64,000 bases of DNA from the NCBI RefSeq assembly GCF_015732155.1, contig NZ_WIQK01000001.1:1684001-1748000 (forward strand), in the 5' to 3' direction. The position numbers were made by a program, and so were the translations under genes. The stretch comes from Pectinatus sottacetonis. Its GTDB lineage: Bacteria > Bacillota > Negativicutes > Selenomonadales > Selenomonadaceae. Numbering within the stretch: the first letter of the stretch is position 1; every line of letters starts with the position of its first letter. The notes beneath the pieces were generated by a model. It worked only from the letters and a program-made list of their open reading frames with translations. It made no database searches and was not told the origin of the DNA. Shown piece by piece: positions 27,043 to 37,525 of the stretch.

Positions 27043-29697
27043 ATGCAGGATGTTAGTATTCCAAAGGTCTACGACCCGCAGAGCTTTGAAAAAAAATGGT
27101 ACAAATTTTGGGAAGATAATAAATTATTTCATGCTGAAGTAGAAAAAGATAAAAAACCTTATAGTATAGTAATACCACCACCAAATGTAACGGGACAGCT
27201 GCATATGGGACATGCCATGGATAACACTATCCAGGATATTCTGATTAGATTTCACCGGATGCAGGGATATAATACATTATGGATGCCAGGCTGTGATCAT
27301 GCAGGAATCGCTACACAGGCAAAGGTGGATGCAGCACTAAGAGAAAAAGGAACATCCCGGCATGAAATAGGCAGGAAAAAATTTGTTCAAAAAGCATGGG
27401 AATGGAAAGAAAAGTTTGGCAATCGAATTATGTATCAACTGCGTTCTCTGGGATCTTCATGTGACTGGGACAGGGAACGTTTCACGATGGACGAAGGTTG
27501 TTCCAAGGCTGTTCGGGAAGTTTTTGTTAAGTTATATGAGGAGGGCCTAATTTACCAGGGAACACGAATTACGAACTGGTGTCCGCACTGTAATACGGCT
27601 TTGAGTGATATAGAGGTGGAACATAAGAATGAAATGGGACATTTGTATCATATCCGTTACCAGATAGAAGGCACGGATAAATACATTGAAATTGCCACGA
27701 CCCGTCCTGAGACCATGTTTGGTGATACCGGGGTTGCAGTTCATCCTGATGATGAGCGTTATAAGAACTTAGTAGGCAGCGTGCTGATACTACCGTTGGT
27801 AAATCGTCATATTCCATTATTTGCTGACAGCTATGTTGACCCTGATTTTGGGACAGGAGCAGTAAAAGTTACACCGGCGCATGATCCCAATGACTTTGAA
27901 ATGGGTCAAAGGCACAGTTTGGAACAAATCCTTGTAATAAACAGCGATGGAACAATGGCACAGAATACGGGAAAATATGCGGGGATGGATCGGTATGAAT
28001 GCCGTAAGAAACTCATAAGTGATTTACGAGAACAAGGATATCTGCTGGGAATTGAAGAACATGAACATGCAGTGGGGCATTGTTCACGGTGTGATACTAC
28101 AGTTGAACCAATGGTTTCCAAACAATGGTTTGTGAAAATGGAATCACTGGCGAAACCGGCAATTGAAGCAGTAAAAAGTGGTAAAATTAAATTTGTACCG
28201 GAACGGTTTACCAAAATTTACTGTAACTGGTTAGAAAATATTCGGGACTGGTGCATATCACGTCAATTATGGTGGGGGCATCAGATCCCGGCATGGTATT
28301 GTCAGGATTGCGGAGAAACTATTGTTTCTCGCGAAAATGATATCAGTATTTGCCCAAAATGCGGCGGCCATAATTTAAAGCGCGATGAAGATGTCCTGGA
28401 CACATGGTTTAGTTCTGCTTTATGGCCATTTGAAACAATGGGCTGGCCAGAACAGACAGAAGAATTGAAACAGTTTTATCCAACTAGTGTTTTGGTTACC
28501 GGTTATGATATTATTTTCTTCTGGGTTGCCAGAATGGTAATGATGGGATTGAAATTCGGTGGTGATATTCCTTTTAAACATGTTTTTATTCATGGATTAG
28601 TCCGCGATTCACAAGGACGTAAAATGAGTAAATCCCTGGGTAACGGAATAGATCCCGTGGAAGTAGTTGAAAAATATGGAGCCGATACTTTACGGTTTAT
28701 GCTGATAACAGGTAATACTCCGGGCAATGATATGCGTTTTTATTGGGAAAGAGTAGAAAGCGCTCGTAATTTTGCCAATAAATTGTGGAATGCATCACGG
28801 TTTATGCTGATGAATTTAGAAGAATATGATAAAGGATTTATTCCCGATGATGCTGAATATACATTAGCTGATAAATGGATTTTAAGTTGTTATGCTCATA
28901 CAGCAGAATCAGTAACAGGAAATTTGGAAAAATTTGAGTTGGGAGAAGCAGCAAGATCTCTTTATGAATTTATCTGGAATGAATTTTGTGACTGGTATAT
29001 AGAATTAAGCAAGGCACGGCTGTATGATAAGGAAAATCCGTCAAGAAAAGTAGCACAATATGTGTTAAGCTATGTATTAGAGCATACTTTGCGGTTACTG
29101 CATCCGTTTATGCCATTTATCACAGAGGAAATCTGGCAGCATATTCCCCATGAGGGAAAGAGTATAATGGAAAGCAGTTGGCCAGAATATGAGGCAGATA
29201 GAATTGATGACAGTTCAGAAAAAAATATGACAGCTGTAATGGAAACCATAAAAGTAATCCGCAATATGAGGGCAGAAGTTAATGCAGCCCCCGGCAAAAA
29301 AAGTGAAGTGATACTCAATTTCAGTGATGAAAAAACACAAGCGATTTTTATTGCCAATAAGGAATATTTAACAGTACTGGCAGCCGCTCAACCAATTACC
29401 GTATGGAAGAATGGCAGTGCCAAACCAGAAAATGCTATGACAGCTGTAGCAGAGGGAATTGAAATATATTTACCATTGGCTGGACTTATTAATGTTGATA
29501 AAGAAATGGGACGGCTCAACAAAGAAAAAACAAAATTGGACAAGGAAATAGAACGATTGGCTAAAAAGCTTTCAAATAAAAGCTTTTTGGCCAAAGCTCC
29601 AGCCGAAATAGTAGAAAAAGAAAGGGAGAAGCAAAAAAGCTATATGGATAAAAGGACATCTGTTAATGACCGATTATCTTATTTAGCGGATTTGTAA
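27043..29697 (+). CDS. valS: Valyl-tRNA synthetase
   Basis: An 884-residue class I synthetase. The HIGH motif appears in [13 protein letters not shown], the KMSKS loop in [11 protein letters not shown], the editing domain around [17 protein letters not shown], and the C-terminal coiled-coil tRNA arm begins near [11 protein letters not shown]. The open frame reaches back to 26974 through the T-box and terminator, but that is not coding. The ATG at 27043 follows AGGAGG by 6 nt. Expression should respond to uncharged tRNA-Val through the leader. folC follows after 5 nt. Confidence 0.98.
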   Translation: MQDVSIPKVYDPQSFEKKWYKFWEDNKLFHAEVEKDKKPYSIVIPPPNVTGQLHMGHAMDNTIQDILIRFHRMQGYNTLWMPGCDHAGIATQAKVDAALREKGTSRHEIGRKKFVQKAWEWKEKFGNRIMYQLRSLGSSCDWDRERFTMDEGCSKAVREVFVKLYEEGLIYQGTRITNWCPHCNTALSDIEVEHKNEMGHLYHIRYQIEGTDKYIEIATTRPETMFGDTGVAVHPDDERYKNLVGSVLILPLVNRHIPLFADSYVDPDFGTGAVKVTPAHDPNDFEMGQRHSLEQILVINSDGTMAQNTGKYAGMDRYECRKKLISDLREQGYLLGIEEHEHAVGHCSRCDTTVEPMVSKQWFVKMESLAKPAIEAVKSGKIKFVPERFTKIYCNWLENIRDWCISRQLWWGHQIPAWYCQDCGETIVSRENDISICPKCGGHNLKRDEDVLDTWFSSALWPFETMGWPEQTEELKQFYPTSVLVTGYDIIFFWVARMVMMGLKFGGDIPFKHVFIHGLVRDSQGRKMSKSLGNGIDPVEVVEKYGADTLRFMLITGNTPGNDMRFYWERVESARNFANKLWNASRFMLMNLEEYDKGFIPDDAEYTLADKWILSCYAHTAESVTGNLEKFELGEAARSLYEFIWNEFCDWYIELSKARLYDKENPSRKVAQYVLSYVLEHTLRLLHPFMPFITEEIWQHIPHEGKSIMESSWPEYEADRIDDSSEKNMTAVMETIKVIRNMRAEVNAAPGKKSEVILNFSDEKTQAIFIANKEYLTVLAAAQPITVWKNGSAKPENAMTAVAEGIEIYLPLAGLINVDKEMGRLNKEKTKLDKEIERLAKKLSNKSFLAKAPAEIVEKEREKQKSYMDKRTSVNDRLSYLADL

Positions 29698-29702
29698 AAA
29701 AA

Positions 29703-31001
29703 ATGAATTATCAAGAAACATTAGACTATCTCGAAGAATTGAATAAATTCGGGACTAAGATGGGGCTCAATAGAATTAAAAGATTACTGGAACTTCTCGA
29801 TGAGCCGCAGCTCAAGTACAAAACTATTCATGTTACAGGGACTAATGGCAAAGGTTCTGTTTGTGCGATGATAAGTGAAATTCTCAGACAGTCAGGAATA
29901 AAGACGGGATTATATACTTCACCACATCTATATTCATATACGGAACGTATGCAAATAAATGGTGTAGCTGTATCAGAGGCAGTTTTTGCTAATAGTATTA
30001 GTGTTGTAAAGACTTTTGCTGATCAGATGGTAAGTGAAGGTATGGAATCACCAACACAATTTGAAGTTTTAACTGCTGCCGCATTTTTCTGTTTTGCGGT
30101 CAATAATGTCGACTATGCTGTTATTGAAGTGGGCTTAGGTGGACTGCTGGATTCTACTAATGTAATTATACCGGAAGTATCAGTAATAACAAATGTGGCT
30201 TTTGAGCATGCTGCTCTTTGCGGAGGAACATTAGAAGGAATTGCTCACCATAAAGCAGGAATAATAAAGGATGGTGTTCCTGTTGTTACTGATGCTAAGG
30301 GAATGACATTGGATATATTGCATGATGAAGCTGTGAAAAAGAATACGGATTTATTTATTGAAGATGTTGATTTTCAAGCAAAATTTATTCAGCATGACAA
30401 CTATGAACAGGAAATTTTATTTACTTCAAAGCTTCTTGGTGTATCAACAGAGTTTTCACTTGATTTATTAGGTGAGCATCAAGTTAGAAACAGTGCACTG
30501 GCAGTGATGACAGCATATTTACTGGCTGGAGATGAACAGCGTATTACTGATGGAAGCATTAAAATAGCATTAGAAAACGTCAAGTGGCCAGGAAGATTTG
30601 AATGTATTGATGTCAAACAAAAAAAGATAGTTATTGACGGGGCTCATAATCCGGCAGGGATGTCTATGCTGCGCCAGAATCTTGATAAATATTTTCCCGA
30701 AGAACAAAGAATATTTGTATTGGGAATATTAAAAGATAAGGATATAAAAGTTATGTTGAAAACTTTACTGCGTCCGCAGGATATAGTAATAGCGACAACA
30801 CCAGATTCACAGCGCAGTGCTGCCCCTGAGGATTGGGCAGAAATGATTGATGTAAAATATGTGCAGGTGGAAAAAGATAGACGGCAGGCATTGACTAAAG
30901 CTATGGGAATGACACAAAGTGGAAGTGTTTTATGCTTGACGGGTTCACTTTATCTTATTGGGGAATTAAGGCACGTTCTTTTATATGAAATCAAAAAATG
31001 A
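29703..31001 (+). CDS. folC: Folylpolyglutamate synthase / dihydrofolate synthase
   Basis: A 432-residue Mur-ligase-type enzyme adding glutamate to folates. The ATP loop is HVTGTNGKGSVCAMI, and further motifs are YTSPHLYSYTERMQING, EVGLGGLLDSTNVI and the C-terminal-domain IDGAHNPAGM. It starts 5 nt after valS and lacks a strong ribosome site of its own, so it is probably translated by coupling. valS-folC is a common gene order in Firmicutes. Confidence 0.96.
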   Translation: MNYQETLDYLEELNKFGTKMGLNRIKRLLELLDEPQLKYKTIHVTGTNGKGSVCAMISEILRQSGIKTGLYTSPHLYSYTERMQINGVAVSEAVFANSISVVKTFADQMVSEGMESPTQFEVLTAAAFFCFAVNNVDYAVIEVGLGGLLDSTNVIIPEVSVITNVAFEHAALCGGTLEGIAHHKAGIIKDGVPVVTDAKGMTLDILHDEAVKKNTDLFIEDVDFQAKFIQHDNYEQEILFTSKLLGVSTEFSLDLLGEHQVRNSALAVMTAYLLAGDEQRITDGSIKIALENVKWPGRFECIDVKQKKIVIDGAHNPAGMSMLRQNLDKYFPEEQRIFVLGILKDKDIKVMLKTLLRPQDIVIATTPDSQRSAAPEDWAEMIDVKYVQVEKDRRQALTKAMGMTQSGSVLCLTGSLYLIGELRHVLLYEIKK

Positions 31002-31147
31002 ATAACAATTAATAATAGGATTTATATAGTTATATTGTTATTCATTGAAATAGTTAAAACAGTGAATAGATAAAATTATAATTTATGGGCAGAATATGCT
31101 GAAGCGGTCATATTAACTTGGAATATTTTGTTTTACTTAGGGGATAT

Positions 31148-32449
31148 ATGAATATATTTAGAAGAAAAAAATATATACGCGATTCACAGACGATGATGTT
31201 TTATTCTTTATTGGCAACAATATTTTTTCTGCCGTTTAGTAATATAGCAGCAACTTGTACTTTAATAGCAGGTTGGATTTTTTATATATTGAAGGCACAT
31301 TTTGATGGACGGTGGGGATGGAAAAAAACTTTTATGGACATACCATTGGCAGTTTTTGTTATCATGGGTTTTTTATCTATTATCAATTCCCCACAAAAAG
31401 CGTTTAGTTTTTATAATTATATCCATCTAGTGGCTAAATATGTTTTGTTATATTATTTGACAATTCAAAGTATAAATGATGAAAAACAAATAAAAAAAAT
31501 TTTTGTTGTGGTGGCAGCGGCTGCTTTAATAGTTATATTGTATGGTTTTATGCAATATATAGTTGGAATCAATACTGCTGGAATGGGCTGGACAGATAAA
31601 CAGGCTTTCCCAGGTGTGACAATGCGTATATATTCTACATGGCATAATCCTAACTTATTGGCTGGGTATCTGGACATGATATTAGCATTGCTTTTTGGCG
31701 TTTTTATTATTTGGAAAAACAAAAAAGCTAGGAAGATTATAGCAGTATTATTTATTATGGCGGCAATATGTATGGGGATGACATATGCTCGTGGGGCTTG
31801 TTTTAGTATAGCGGCAGCGGTAGCTGTTTATGGGATTTTTTATGATAGGAAAATACTTTTACCATTTGTTATTTTCATAGCGGTTGTTCTTTATATTGAT
31901 ACAACATTGTTTTATCGGCTGCTTTCTGTGTTCATGTCTATGGATACATCTTCAGAATTGCGGATAGCATTATGGGAAAGTACTATAGCAATGATTCTGG
32001 ATCATCCTTTTTTGGGAATAGGATGGGGCGCATATTATTTTGTATATCCTACATATGATTTTTATATGCAAGGACATTTTATCAAGATCGTTCACGCGCA
32101 TAATATGTATTTAAATATTATGGCAGAAATAGGGATTATAGGCTTTCTAGGCTATATGACCTGCTTTTTTAGTGCAATGTGGTACTCTCTGCGGAATTTC
32201 AAGTATCTGGCCTCGTCATTTTTAGGCGGCAGTTTGTTAGGGTGTGGACTGGCACTTATGTCGCTGGCTTTTAATGGCCTTACGGATTATGTGTTGTTCA
32301 ACACAGATTTATCCATGTTTTTTTGGTTTACTATAGGAATTATAGTTGTGATAATGGGTAGCCCACAAATGCAGGCAATAAAAAATAAACTCGCGATGCA
32401 GCATGTGGGGCTCACGTCACTACCAGATTTTCCTTATGAAAAATATTAA
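31148..32449 (+). CDS. O-antigen ligase / polymerase family membrane protein
   Basis: About 433 residues with 10-12 membrane segments. The Wzy_C/WaaL-type region lies around ITYARG-like MTYARGACFSIAA and the large loop ending in HPFLGIGWGAYYFVYP ... VHAHNMYLNIMAEIG, where the His-rich loop of the ligase family is expected. It would join or polymerise surface polysaccharide at the periplasmic face. TTG 31118 is an alternative start, but ATG 31148 has AGGGG close upstream. Monocistronic, with a weak terminator after it. Confidence 0.82.
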   Translation: MNIFRRKKYIRDSQTMMFYSLLATIFFLPFSNIAATCTLIAGWIFYILKAHFDGRWGWKKTFMDIPLAVFVIMGFLSIINSPQKAFSFYNYIHLVAKYVLLYYLTIQSINDEKQIKKIFVVVAAAALIVILYGFMQYIVGINTAGMGWTDKQAFPGVTMRIYSTWHNPNLLAGYLDMILALLFGVFIIWKNKKARKIIAVLFIMAAICMGMTYARGACFSIAAAVAVYGIFYDRKILLPFVIFIAVVLYIDTTLFYRLLSVFMSMDTSSELRIALWESTIAMILDHPFLGIGWGAYYFVYPTYDFYMQGHFIKIVHAHNMYLNIMAEIGIIGFLGYMTCFFSAMWYSLRNFKYLASSFLGGSLLGCGLALMSLAFNGLTDYVLFNTDLSMFFWFTIGIIVVIMGSPQMQAIKNKLAMQHVGLTSLPDFPYEKY

Positions 32450-32498
32450 TAAAGTATATAAGGGCAATAAATAATATATAGTTTTATAGTGATATATT

Positions 32499-32555
32499 AA
32501 TATGCTGCTTTAATAAATTTTCTTGATTTTGTGGCTTAAGCAGCATATTTATTTA
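32499..32555 (+). terminator. Weak terminator-like hairpin
   Basis: AATATGCTGCTT (32499-32510) pairs with AAGCAGCATATT (32538-32549) around a 27-nt loop. A poor T-run follows. Confidence 0.4.
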
Positions 32556-32637
32556 AGCTGCAGAAATAATGAAAATTATTTATTGCTTTTTAATTATATA
32601 GATACCTTAAATTAATGAGGAAGAAGGCGAAGTATAA

Positions 32638-33264
32638 GTGAAAGGTATATCTAAAGCAACTATAGACAGGCTACCATTGTACTTTCGTGCATTGAGAATG
32701 GCACAGGATGAAGGACTGGATGTTATGTCTTCTGAAGAACTGGGGCGCAGATTGGAAATAACACCAGAACAGATAAGAAAAGATTTGGCTTCATTTGGGC
32801 AGTTTGGGAAAAAAGGCGTCGGTTATTATGTAAATGAGTTAAAAAGAAGTATAAGTAATATTTTAGGGTTAGATAACCACTGGAACATGGCAATAATTGG
32901 GATTGGGCATTTAGGGTCTGCGCTTGCTAACCATCAAAGTTTTATTTCCCTGGGCTTTAATTTAGTAGCATTATTTGATCAGGATCCGACTATTGTGGGG
33001 CAGACAGTTAATCATGTTAAAGTGGAAGATATTTCCATAATGGAGGAAAAGATAAAGGAACTCAATATTCATATTGGAATTATCACCGTTCCGGGGCAGT
33101 TTGCACAGGAAATAGCTGATAGGTTGGTCAAAGCAAAAATAAGGGGAATTTGGAATTTTGCTCCTATTAGGATGAAAGTTCCTGATACAATGCACATTGT
33201 AAATGAAGATTTATCAATAGGCCTTTCATGTTTGTCATATCATATAACGCGTAAGCCACGTTGA
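32638..33264 (+). CDS. rex: Redox-sensing transcriptional repressor Rex
   Basis: A 208-residue Rex protein. The winged helix (residues 1-75; ITPEQIRKDLASFGQFGKKGVGY) is followed by a Rossmann domain with GIGHLGSALANH that senses the NADH/NAD ratio. The start is GTG, with GAGGAAGAAGG upstream. It lies directly before the succinate-to-propionate genes, which re-oxidise NADH. A Rex-box-like palindrome overlaps the upstream edge of the next promoter (33332-33350), so local control is likely. Confidence 0.96.
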   Translation: MKGISKATIDRLPLYFRALRMAQDEGLDVMSSEELGRRLEITPEQIRKDLASFGQFGKKGVGYYVNELKRSISNILGLDNHWNMAIIGIGHLGSALANHQSFISLGFNLVALFDQDPTIVGQTVNHVKVEDISIMEEKIKELNIHIGIITVPGQFAQEIADRLVKAKIRGIWNFAPIRMKVPDTMHIVNEDLSIGLSCLSYHITRKPR

Positions 33265-33331
33265 TTTTTGATTTATAGAGAAGCCGAGAATGTTATGGCA
33301 TAAAATTCTCACTAACACAAATATTTGAACA

Positions 33332-33350
33332 TTGTTTTTTTATTAAACAA
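33332..33350. promoter_or_regulatory. Candidate Rex operator
   Basis: TTGTTT, 7 nt, AAACAA. The 19-nt near-palindrome resembles the TTGTnAA-type half-sites of Rex operators, although the classic spacing gives 18 nt. It ends one base before the -35 hexamer at 33352. Confidence 0.5.
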
Positions 33351-33351
33351 C

Positions 33352-33380
33352 TTGACGCGTTTATTATCTGGTGGTATGCT
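33352..33380 (+). promoter_or_regulatory. Promoter of the CoA-transferase gene
   Basis: TTGACG (33352-33357), 17 nt, TATGCT (33375-33380). This predicts a leader of about 175 nt before the start at 33563. Confidence 0.7.
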
Positions 33381-33562
33381 AACAGATGTAGAGGTATGGC
33401 TGTTTTTGTTGTGCAAACTACTATAAATATAGTGAATCATTACTATTAAGTTTAATTATAGTTAGTACATATAAAACATCATATTATGTATGCATTTGTG
33501 AACATAGTTTATTAATGCACAAAACAAAATTTAGTTTTTGATTTATGGGGAGGAGAATATTA

Positions 33563-35065
33563 ATGGTTGACATTCTCGATCGTGTACGCAATAAGGAATT
33601 GCGCTCAAAGATCGTTAGTGCCGAAGAAGCTGCTGCTTACATTAAGCCCGGAATGAATGTAGCTACTAGCGGTTTCACATCGGCAGGTTATACGAAAGCA
33701 GTTACAACAGCTTTAGCTAAACGTATGGAAAAGGATCCTTTTAAAATTAATTTATGGACTGGCGCTTCTACAGGGCAGGAAGAAGATGGCGTTTTAGCCA
33801 AGGTAAATGGTATTGATGTACGTATGCCTTACCAGACAGATAAAGAACTAAGAAATCGTATCAACAGCGGTGATGTTGATTATGTGGATATGCACTTAAG
33901 TGAATCTGCCCAATTTGCCCGTTATGGATATATGGGTGGGGATATTGATGTAGCAGTGGTAGAAGCTTGTGCTATAACTGAAGAAGGTAATCTTATCCCA
34001 ACAACTTCACTTGGCAATACAGCTTCTTTTGTGCAGCAGGCTGACGTTGTAATAGTTGAAATTAATGTAACTCAGCCGTTAGAGCTTGAAGGAATGCATG
34101 ATGTTTATGTACCACTTGATCCACCACATCGTCTTCCGATTCCTATTGTAAGCTGCAGCGATCGTATAGGTACTACATATATACCGTGTAATCCCGCTAA
34201 AATAAAATATATTGTTCCTTGTGAAACGAAAGATCATACTCGTTCATTAGGTCAGATAGATGAAAATTCACAGAAAATGTCACAGCATATTATTGATTTC
34301 TTTGCTAAGGAAATAAAAGCTGATCGCATGCCTAAAAACTTACTACCACTGCAGTCAGGTGTTGGTAAGGTTGCTAATGCAGTTATACATGGTTTTGTTA
34401 AATCTGATTTGGAAAATTTATCAGTATATACTGAAGTAATCCAGGATGGTATGTTTGACTTAATTGATGCTGGAAAATTAACGATTGCCTCTGGTACAGC
34501 GCTAGCTCCTTCGCCGGAAGGCTTAGAACGTTTTTATAAAAATATAAAGGAATATAGAAAACATATAATATTCCGCCCGGAAGAAATATCAAATAGTCCT
34601 GAAGTTGCCCGCCGTTTAGGTGTTATTGCTATGAATACAGCTATTGAATGCGATATATATGGCAATGTAAATTCAACACATATTATGGGAACAAAGATGA
34701 TGAATGGTATCGGTGGATCTGGTGACTTTGCCCGTAATGCATATCTTACAATTTTCTGCACAGCTTCAACAGCAAAAGATGGTAAAATATCTTCAATAGT
34801 TCCATTCTGTTCACATATCGATCACACAGAACATGATGTTGATGTTATAGTTACAGAACAGGGACTAGCTGATTTGCGGGGCTTAGCACCACGTAAACGG
34901 GCAAGAGAAATTATTGAAAAATGTGCACATCCTGATTTTAAGGCGGAACTTCTTGATTATTTTGAAAGAGCGGATGCAGCTACCAAGCATGCCCATACAC
35001 CTCATTTGATTGATGAAGCGTTGTCGTGGCATAAAAGGTTTATAGATACAGGATCAATGAAGTAA
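33563..35065 (+). CDS. Succinate / propionyl-CoA:CoA transferase (acetyl-CoA hydrolase family)
   Basis: A 500-residue family I CoA transferase. It has VATSGFTSAGYTKAV at the N-terminus and the catalytic Glu region IECDIYGNVNSTHIMG, with GIGGSGDFARNAYL after it. Placed before methylmalonyl-CoA mutase, it most likely moves CoA from propionyl-CoA to succinate, starting the next turn of the pathway without ATP cost. The open frame starts at ATG 33545, but ATG 33563 has GGGGAGGAG 7 nt upstream. A Rex-like site lies at its promoter. Confidence 0.92.
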   Translation: MVDILDRVRNKELRSKIVSAEEAAAYIKPGMNVATSGFTSAGYTKAVTTALAKRMEKDPFKINLWTGASTGQEEDGVLAKVNGIDVRMPYQTDKELRNRINSGDVDYVDMHLSESAQFARYGYMGGDIDVAVVEACAITEEGNLIPTTSLGNTASFVQQADVVIVEINVTQPLELEGMHDVYVPLDPPHRLPIPIVSCSDRIGTTYIPCNPAKIKYIVPCETKDHTRSLGQIDENSQKMSQHIIDFFAKEIKADRMPKNLLPLQSGVGKVANAVIHGFVKSDLENLSVYTEVIQDGMFDLIDAGKLTIASGTALAPSPEGLERFYKNIKEYRKHIIFRPEEISNSPEVARRLGVIAMNTAIECDIYGNVNSTHIMGTKMMNGIGGSGDFARNAYLTIFCTASTAKDGKISSIVPFCSHIDHTEHDVDVIVTEQGLADLRGLAPRKRAREIIEKCAHPDFKAELLDYFERADAATKHAHTPHLIDEALSWHKRFIDTGSMK

Positions 35066-35174
35066 TATAATAATAGCTGAATGTAGGATATAATATAAAA
35101 ACTAATAAATTAGTTTATAAATCGGATGTAGATATATAATAATCCGAATATAAAAGATCCAGGAGGAAAAAACT

Positions 35175-36827
35175 ATGAGCAATGAAAAAGAAAAGATTCA
35201 AGCTGAATTAGACGCGTATAATGCCAGCGTAGAAAAAGCCGTTGCAAGATTTCCTGAAAGGGCAAATCTTCCTGAACAACGCCTTTATACTCCGCTTGAC
35301 ATTCAAGACACAGATTATGCCGATGATATTAGTTTTCCGGGAGTATACCCTTATACACGCGGTGTTCAACCAACTATGTATCGTGGCCGTTTTTGGACTA
35401 TGCGTATGTATGCAGGTTTCTCTACGGCAGAAGAATCTAATAAGCGCTATCGTTATTTGATTGAATCAGGTGCATCAGGACTTTCCTGTGCTTTTGATTT
35501 ACCTACTCAAATTGGTTATGATTCTGATGATTCTATTTCTGAAGGGGAAGTCGGAAAAGTCGGAGTTGCAATTGATTCTTTAGCAGATATGGAAATTTTG
35601 TTTGATCATATTGATTTGGGCAAGGTTTCTACATCGATGACAATAAATGCTCCAGCATCGGTATTATTGGCAATGTATATTGCTGTTGGCGAAAAGCAAG
35701 GTGTAAAACCAGAACAACTAAAGGGTACTATTCAAAATGATATTTTAAAAGAATATGCTGCTCGTGGTACTTATATTTTCCCGCCTCGTCCTTCGATGCG
35801 TCTTATTACTAATATATTCGAATATTGTTCTCAGAATGTACCGAAATGGAATACAATCTCTATCTCCGGTTATCATATTCGTGAAGCAGGTTCTACAGCT
35901 TCCCAGGAAATCGCGTTTACTATCAGTGATGGTATTGCTTATGTTGAAGCTGCTATTAAAGCTGGTCTTGATGTAGATGCCTTTGCTGGTCGTCTTTCAT
36001 TCTTCTGGAATGCACATAACAATCTTTTAGAAGAAGTTGCTAAGTTCCGTGCATCACGCCGTATTTGGGCAAAAGTTATGAAGGAACGTTTCCATGCTAA
36101 AAAAGAAAAATCCATGAAACTTCGTTTTCATACACAGACTGCAGGCTCGATGCTCACTGCGCAGCAGCCGAATAATAATATTGTTCGTGTAGCTCTTCAG
36201 ACTGCAGCAGCAGTAATGGGCGGAACTCAATCGTTGCATACGAATTCACGTGATGAAGCATTAGCCTTGCCAACAGAAGAATCTGTTATGGTGGCACTTC
36301 GTACACAGCAGATAGTTGCATATGAAAGTGGTTTAGCTGATGTTATTGATCCGCTTGCAGGATCTTATTATGTTGAAGCAATGACCAATAAGATTGAACA
36401 GGAAGCTTGGGATTATATCAACAAAATTGATGAAATGGGTGGAGCTGTTTCAGCAATTGAAAAAGGCTATATCCAAAAAGAAATTCAAGATAGTGCTTAT
36501 AAATGGCAGATGGATGTAGAATCTGGTGCAAAAGTTATTGTTGGTGTAAATAAATTTCAAGTTGAAGAAAAACCTGTTGAAGGTCTTTTGCGGGTAGACT
36601 CTTCTGTTGGAGAAAAGCAAAAACAAAAACTTGCTGATATGAAAGCAAAACGTGATAATGAAGCGGTTAAAAAGGCACTTGTTGATTTAGAAGCTGCATG
36701 CAAGAACGAAAATGAAAACCTTATGCCTCATATTCTTAATGCTGTTAGAACTTATGCAACACTTGGTGAAATTTGTAATGTAATGCGTAAAGTATTTGGT
36801 GAATATGAAGCTCATACAAATTTATAA
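35175..36827 (+). CDS. Methylmalonyl-CoA mutase, catalytic (alpha-type) subunit
   Basis: A 550-residue TIM-barrel domain of methylmalonyl-CoA mutase, which interconverts succinyl-CoA and (R)-methylmalonyl-CoA. Motifs: [70 protein letters not shown] and [10 protein letters not shown]. It ends where the barrel ends. The cobalamin-binding domain is a separate gene 117 nt downstream, so the enzyme is a split heteromer. AGGAGG precedes the ATG. The B12 cofactor links this block to the cobalamin operon at 1363. Confidence 0.96.
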   Translation: MSNEKEKIQAELDAYNASVEKAVARFPERANLPEQRLYTPLDIQDTDYADDISFPGVYPYTRGVQPTMYRGRFWTMRMYAGFSTAEESNKRYRYLIESGASGLSCAFDLPTQIGYDSDDSISEGEVGKVGVAIDSLADMEILFDHIDLGKVSTSMTINAPASVLLAMYIAVGEKQGVKPEQLKGTIQNDILKEYAARGTYIFPPRPSMRLITNIFEYCSQNVPKWNTISISGYHIREAGSTASQEIAFTISDGIAYVEAAIKAGLDVDAFAGRLSFFWNAHNNLLEEVAKFRASRRIWAKVMKERFHAKKEKSMKLRFHTQTAGSMLTAQQPNNNIVRVALQTAAAVMGGTQSLHTNSRDEALALPTEESVMVALRTQQIVAYESGLADVIDPLAGSYYVEAMTNKIEQEAWDYINKIDEMGGAVSAIEKGYIQKEIQDSAYKWQMDVESGAKVIVGVNKFQVEEKPVEGLLRVDSSVGEKQKQKLADMKAKRDNEAVKKALVDLEAACKNENENLMPHILNAVRTYATLGEICNVMRKVFGEYEAHTNL

Positions 36828-36839
36828 TATTGGCGAAAT

Positions 36840-36855
36840 CGCTAAATTATTAGCG
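36840..36855 (+). other. Intercistronic hairpin between mutase subunits
   Basis: CGCTAA/TTAGCG with a 4-nt loop, flanked by AATATT on both sides and with no U-run. It could adjust mRNA stability between the two subunit genes. Confidence 0.4.
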
Positions 36856-36944
36856 TAATATTCGTTAGAGAATAAATTTTATTGAAATAGGATTCCTATA
36901 CAAGATTTAGGAGTTTTAAAATACAGAGATTGTTGGAGGGACTA

Positions 36945-37340
36945 ATGATGGAAAAACGTATCAGAGTATTAGTTGCAAAACCTGGTCTTGATGGTCACGA
37001 TCGTGGAGCAAAAGTTGTAGCTCGTGCACTTCGTGATGCAGGTTTTGAAGTTATATATACCGGTCTTCGCCAAACACCGGAACAGATTGCTGAAGCGGCT
37101 TTACAGGAAGATGTTAATGTAATAGCTATGAGTATTTTATCAGGAGCACATCCGCATCTTTTCCCAAAAGTTGTTGAGCTTGTTCGTGAAAAGGGAATGG
37201 ATGATGTACTTATCATAGGTGGTGGCGTTATCCCCGAAGGTGACATTCCTGCTCTCAAAAAGGCAGGTATAGCTGAAGTATTTACACCTGGTACTAAAAC
37301 TGGTGACATTGTTAAGTTTATTAAAGAACACGTAAAATAA
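36945..37340 (+). CDS. Methylmalonyl-CoA mutase, cobalamin-binding subunit
   Basis: About 131 residues forming one B12-binding Rossmann-like domain. The DxHxxG motif ([15 protein letters not shown]) supplies the His that replaces the lower axial ligand. [27 protein letters not shown] and [11 protein letters not shown] follow in the family order. TTG 36930 is open, but GGAGGG at 36933-36938 favours ATG 36945 (or 36948). Works with the 550-residue subunit. An 11-bp hairpin (37351-37361 with 37373-37383) follows the gene. Confidence 0.95.
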   Translation: MMEKRIRVLVAKPGLDGHDRGAKVVARALRDAGFEVIYTGLRQTPEQIAEAALQEDVNVIAMSILSGAHPHLFPKVVELVREKGMDDVLIIGGGVIPEGDIPALKKAGIAEVFTPGTKTGDIVKFIKEHVK

Positions 37341-37350
37341 AATTATAGAG

Positions 37351-37383
37351 TCTTGCCCTCTTGCTACTGTTGAGAGGGCAAGA
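37351..37383 (+). terminator. Strong hairpin after the B12-binding subunit
   Basis: TCTTGCCCTCT pairs perfectly with AGAGGGCAAGA over 11 bp with an 11-nt loop. No proper U-run follows, so it may be a partial terminator or a 3'-end stabiliser. Confidence 0.5.
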
Positions 37384-37525
37384 TGTATATTTCAGAACTA
37401 AATCCGTTATAATATATATTTGTAAAAAAATAAATGGTTTGGTTGTGAATATAATTAATTGGTTTTCATATAAAATGAAAACTTCACCCTATAGAAACTT
37501 TATTTACAATGAAGGTGGTGTTTGC

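Noticed and set aside
36995-37309. 104-residue minus-strand ORF over the B12-binding subunit
   Set aside because: Shadow in a strongly conserved coding region.
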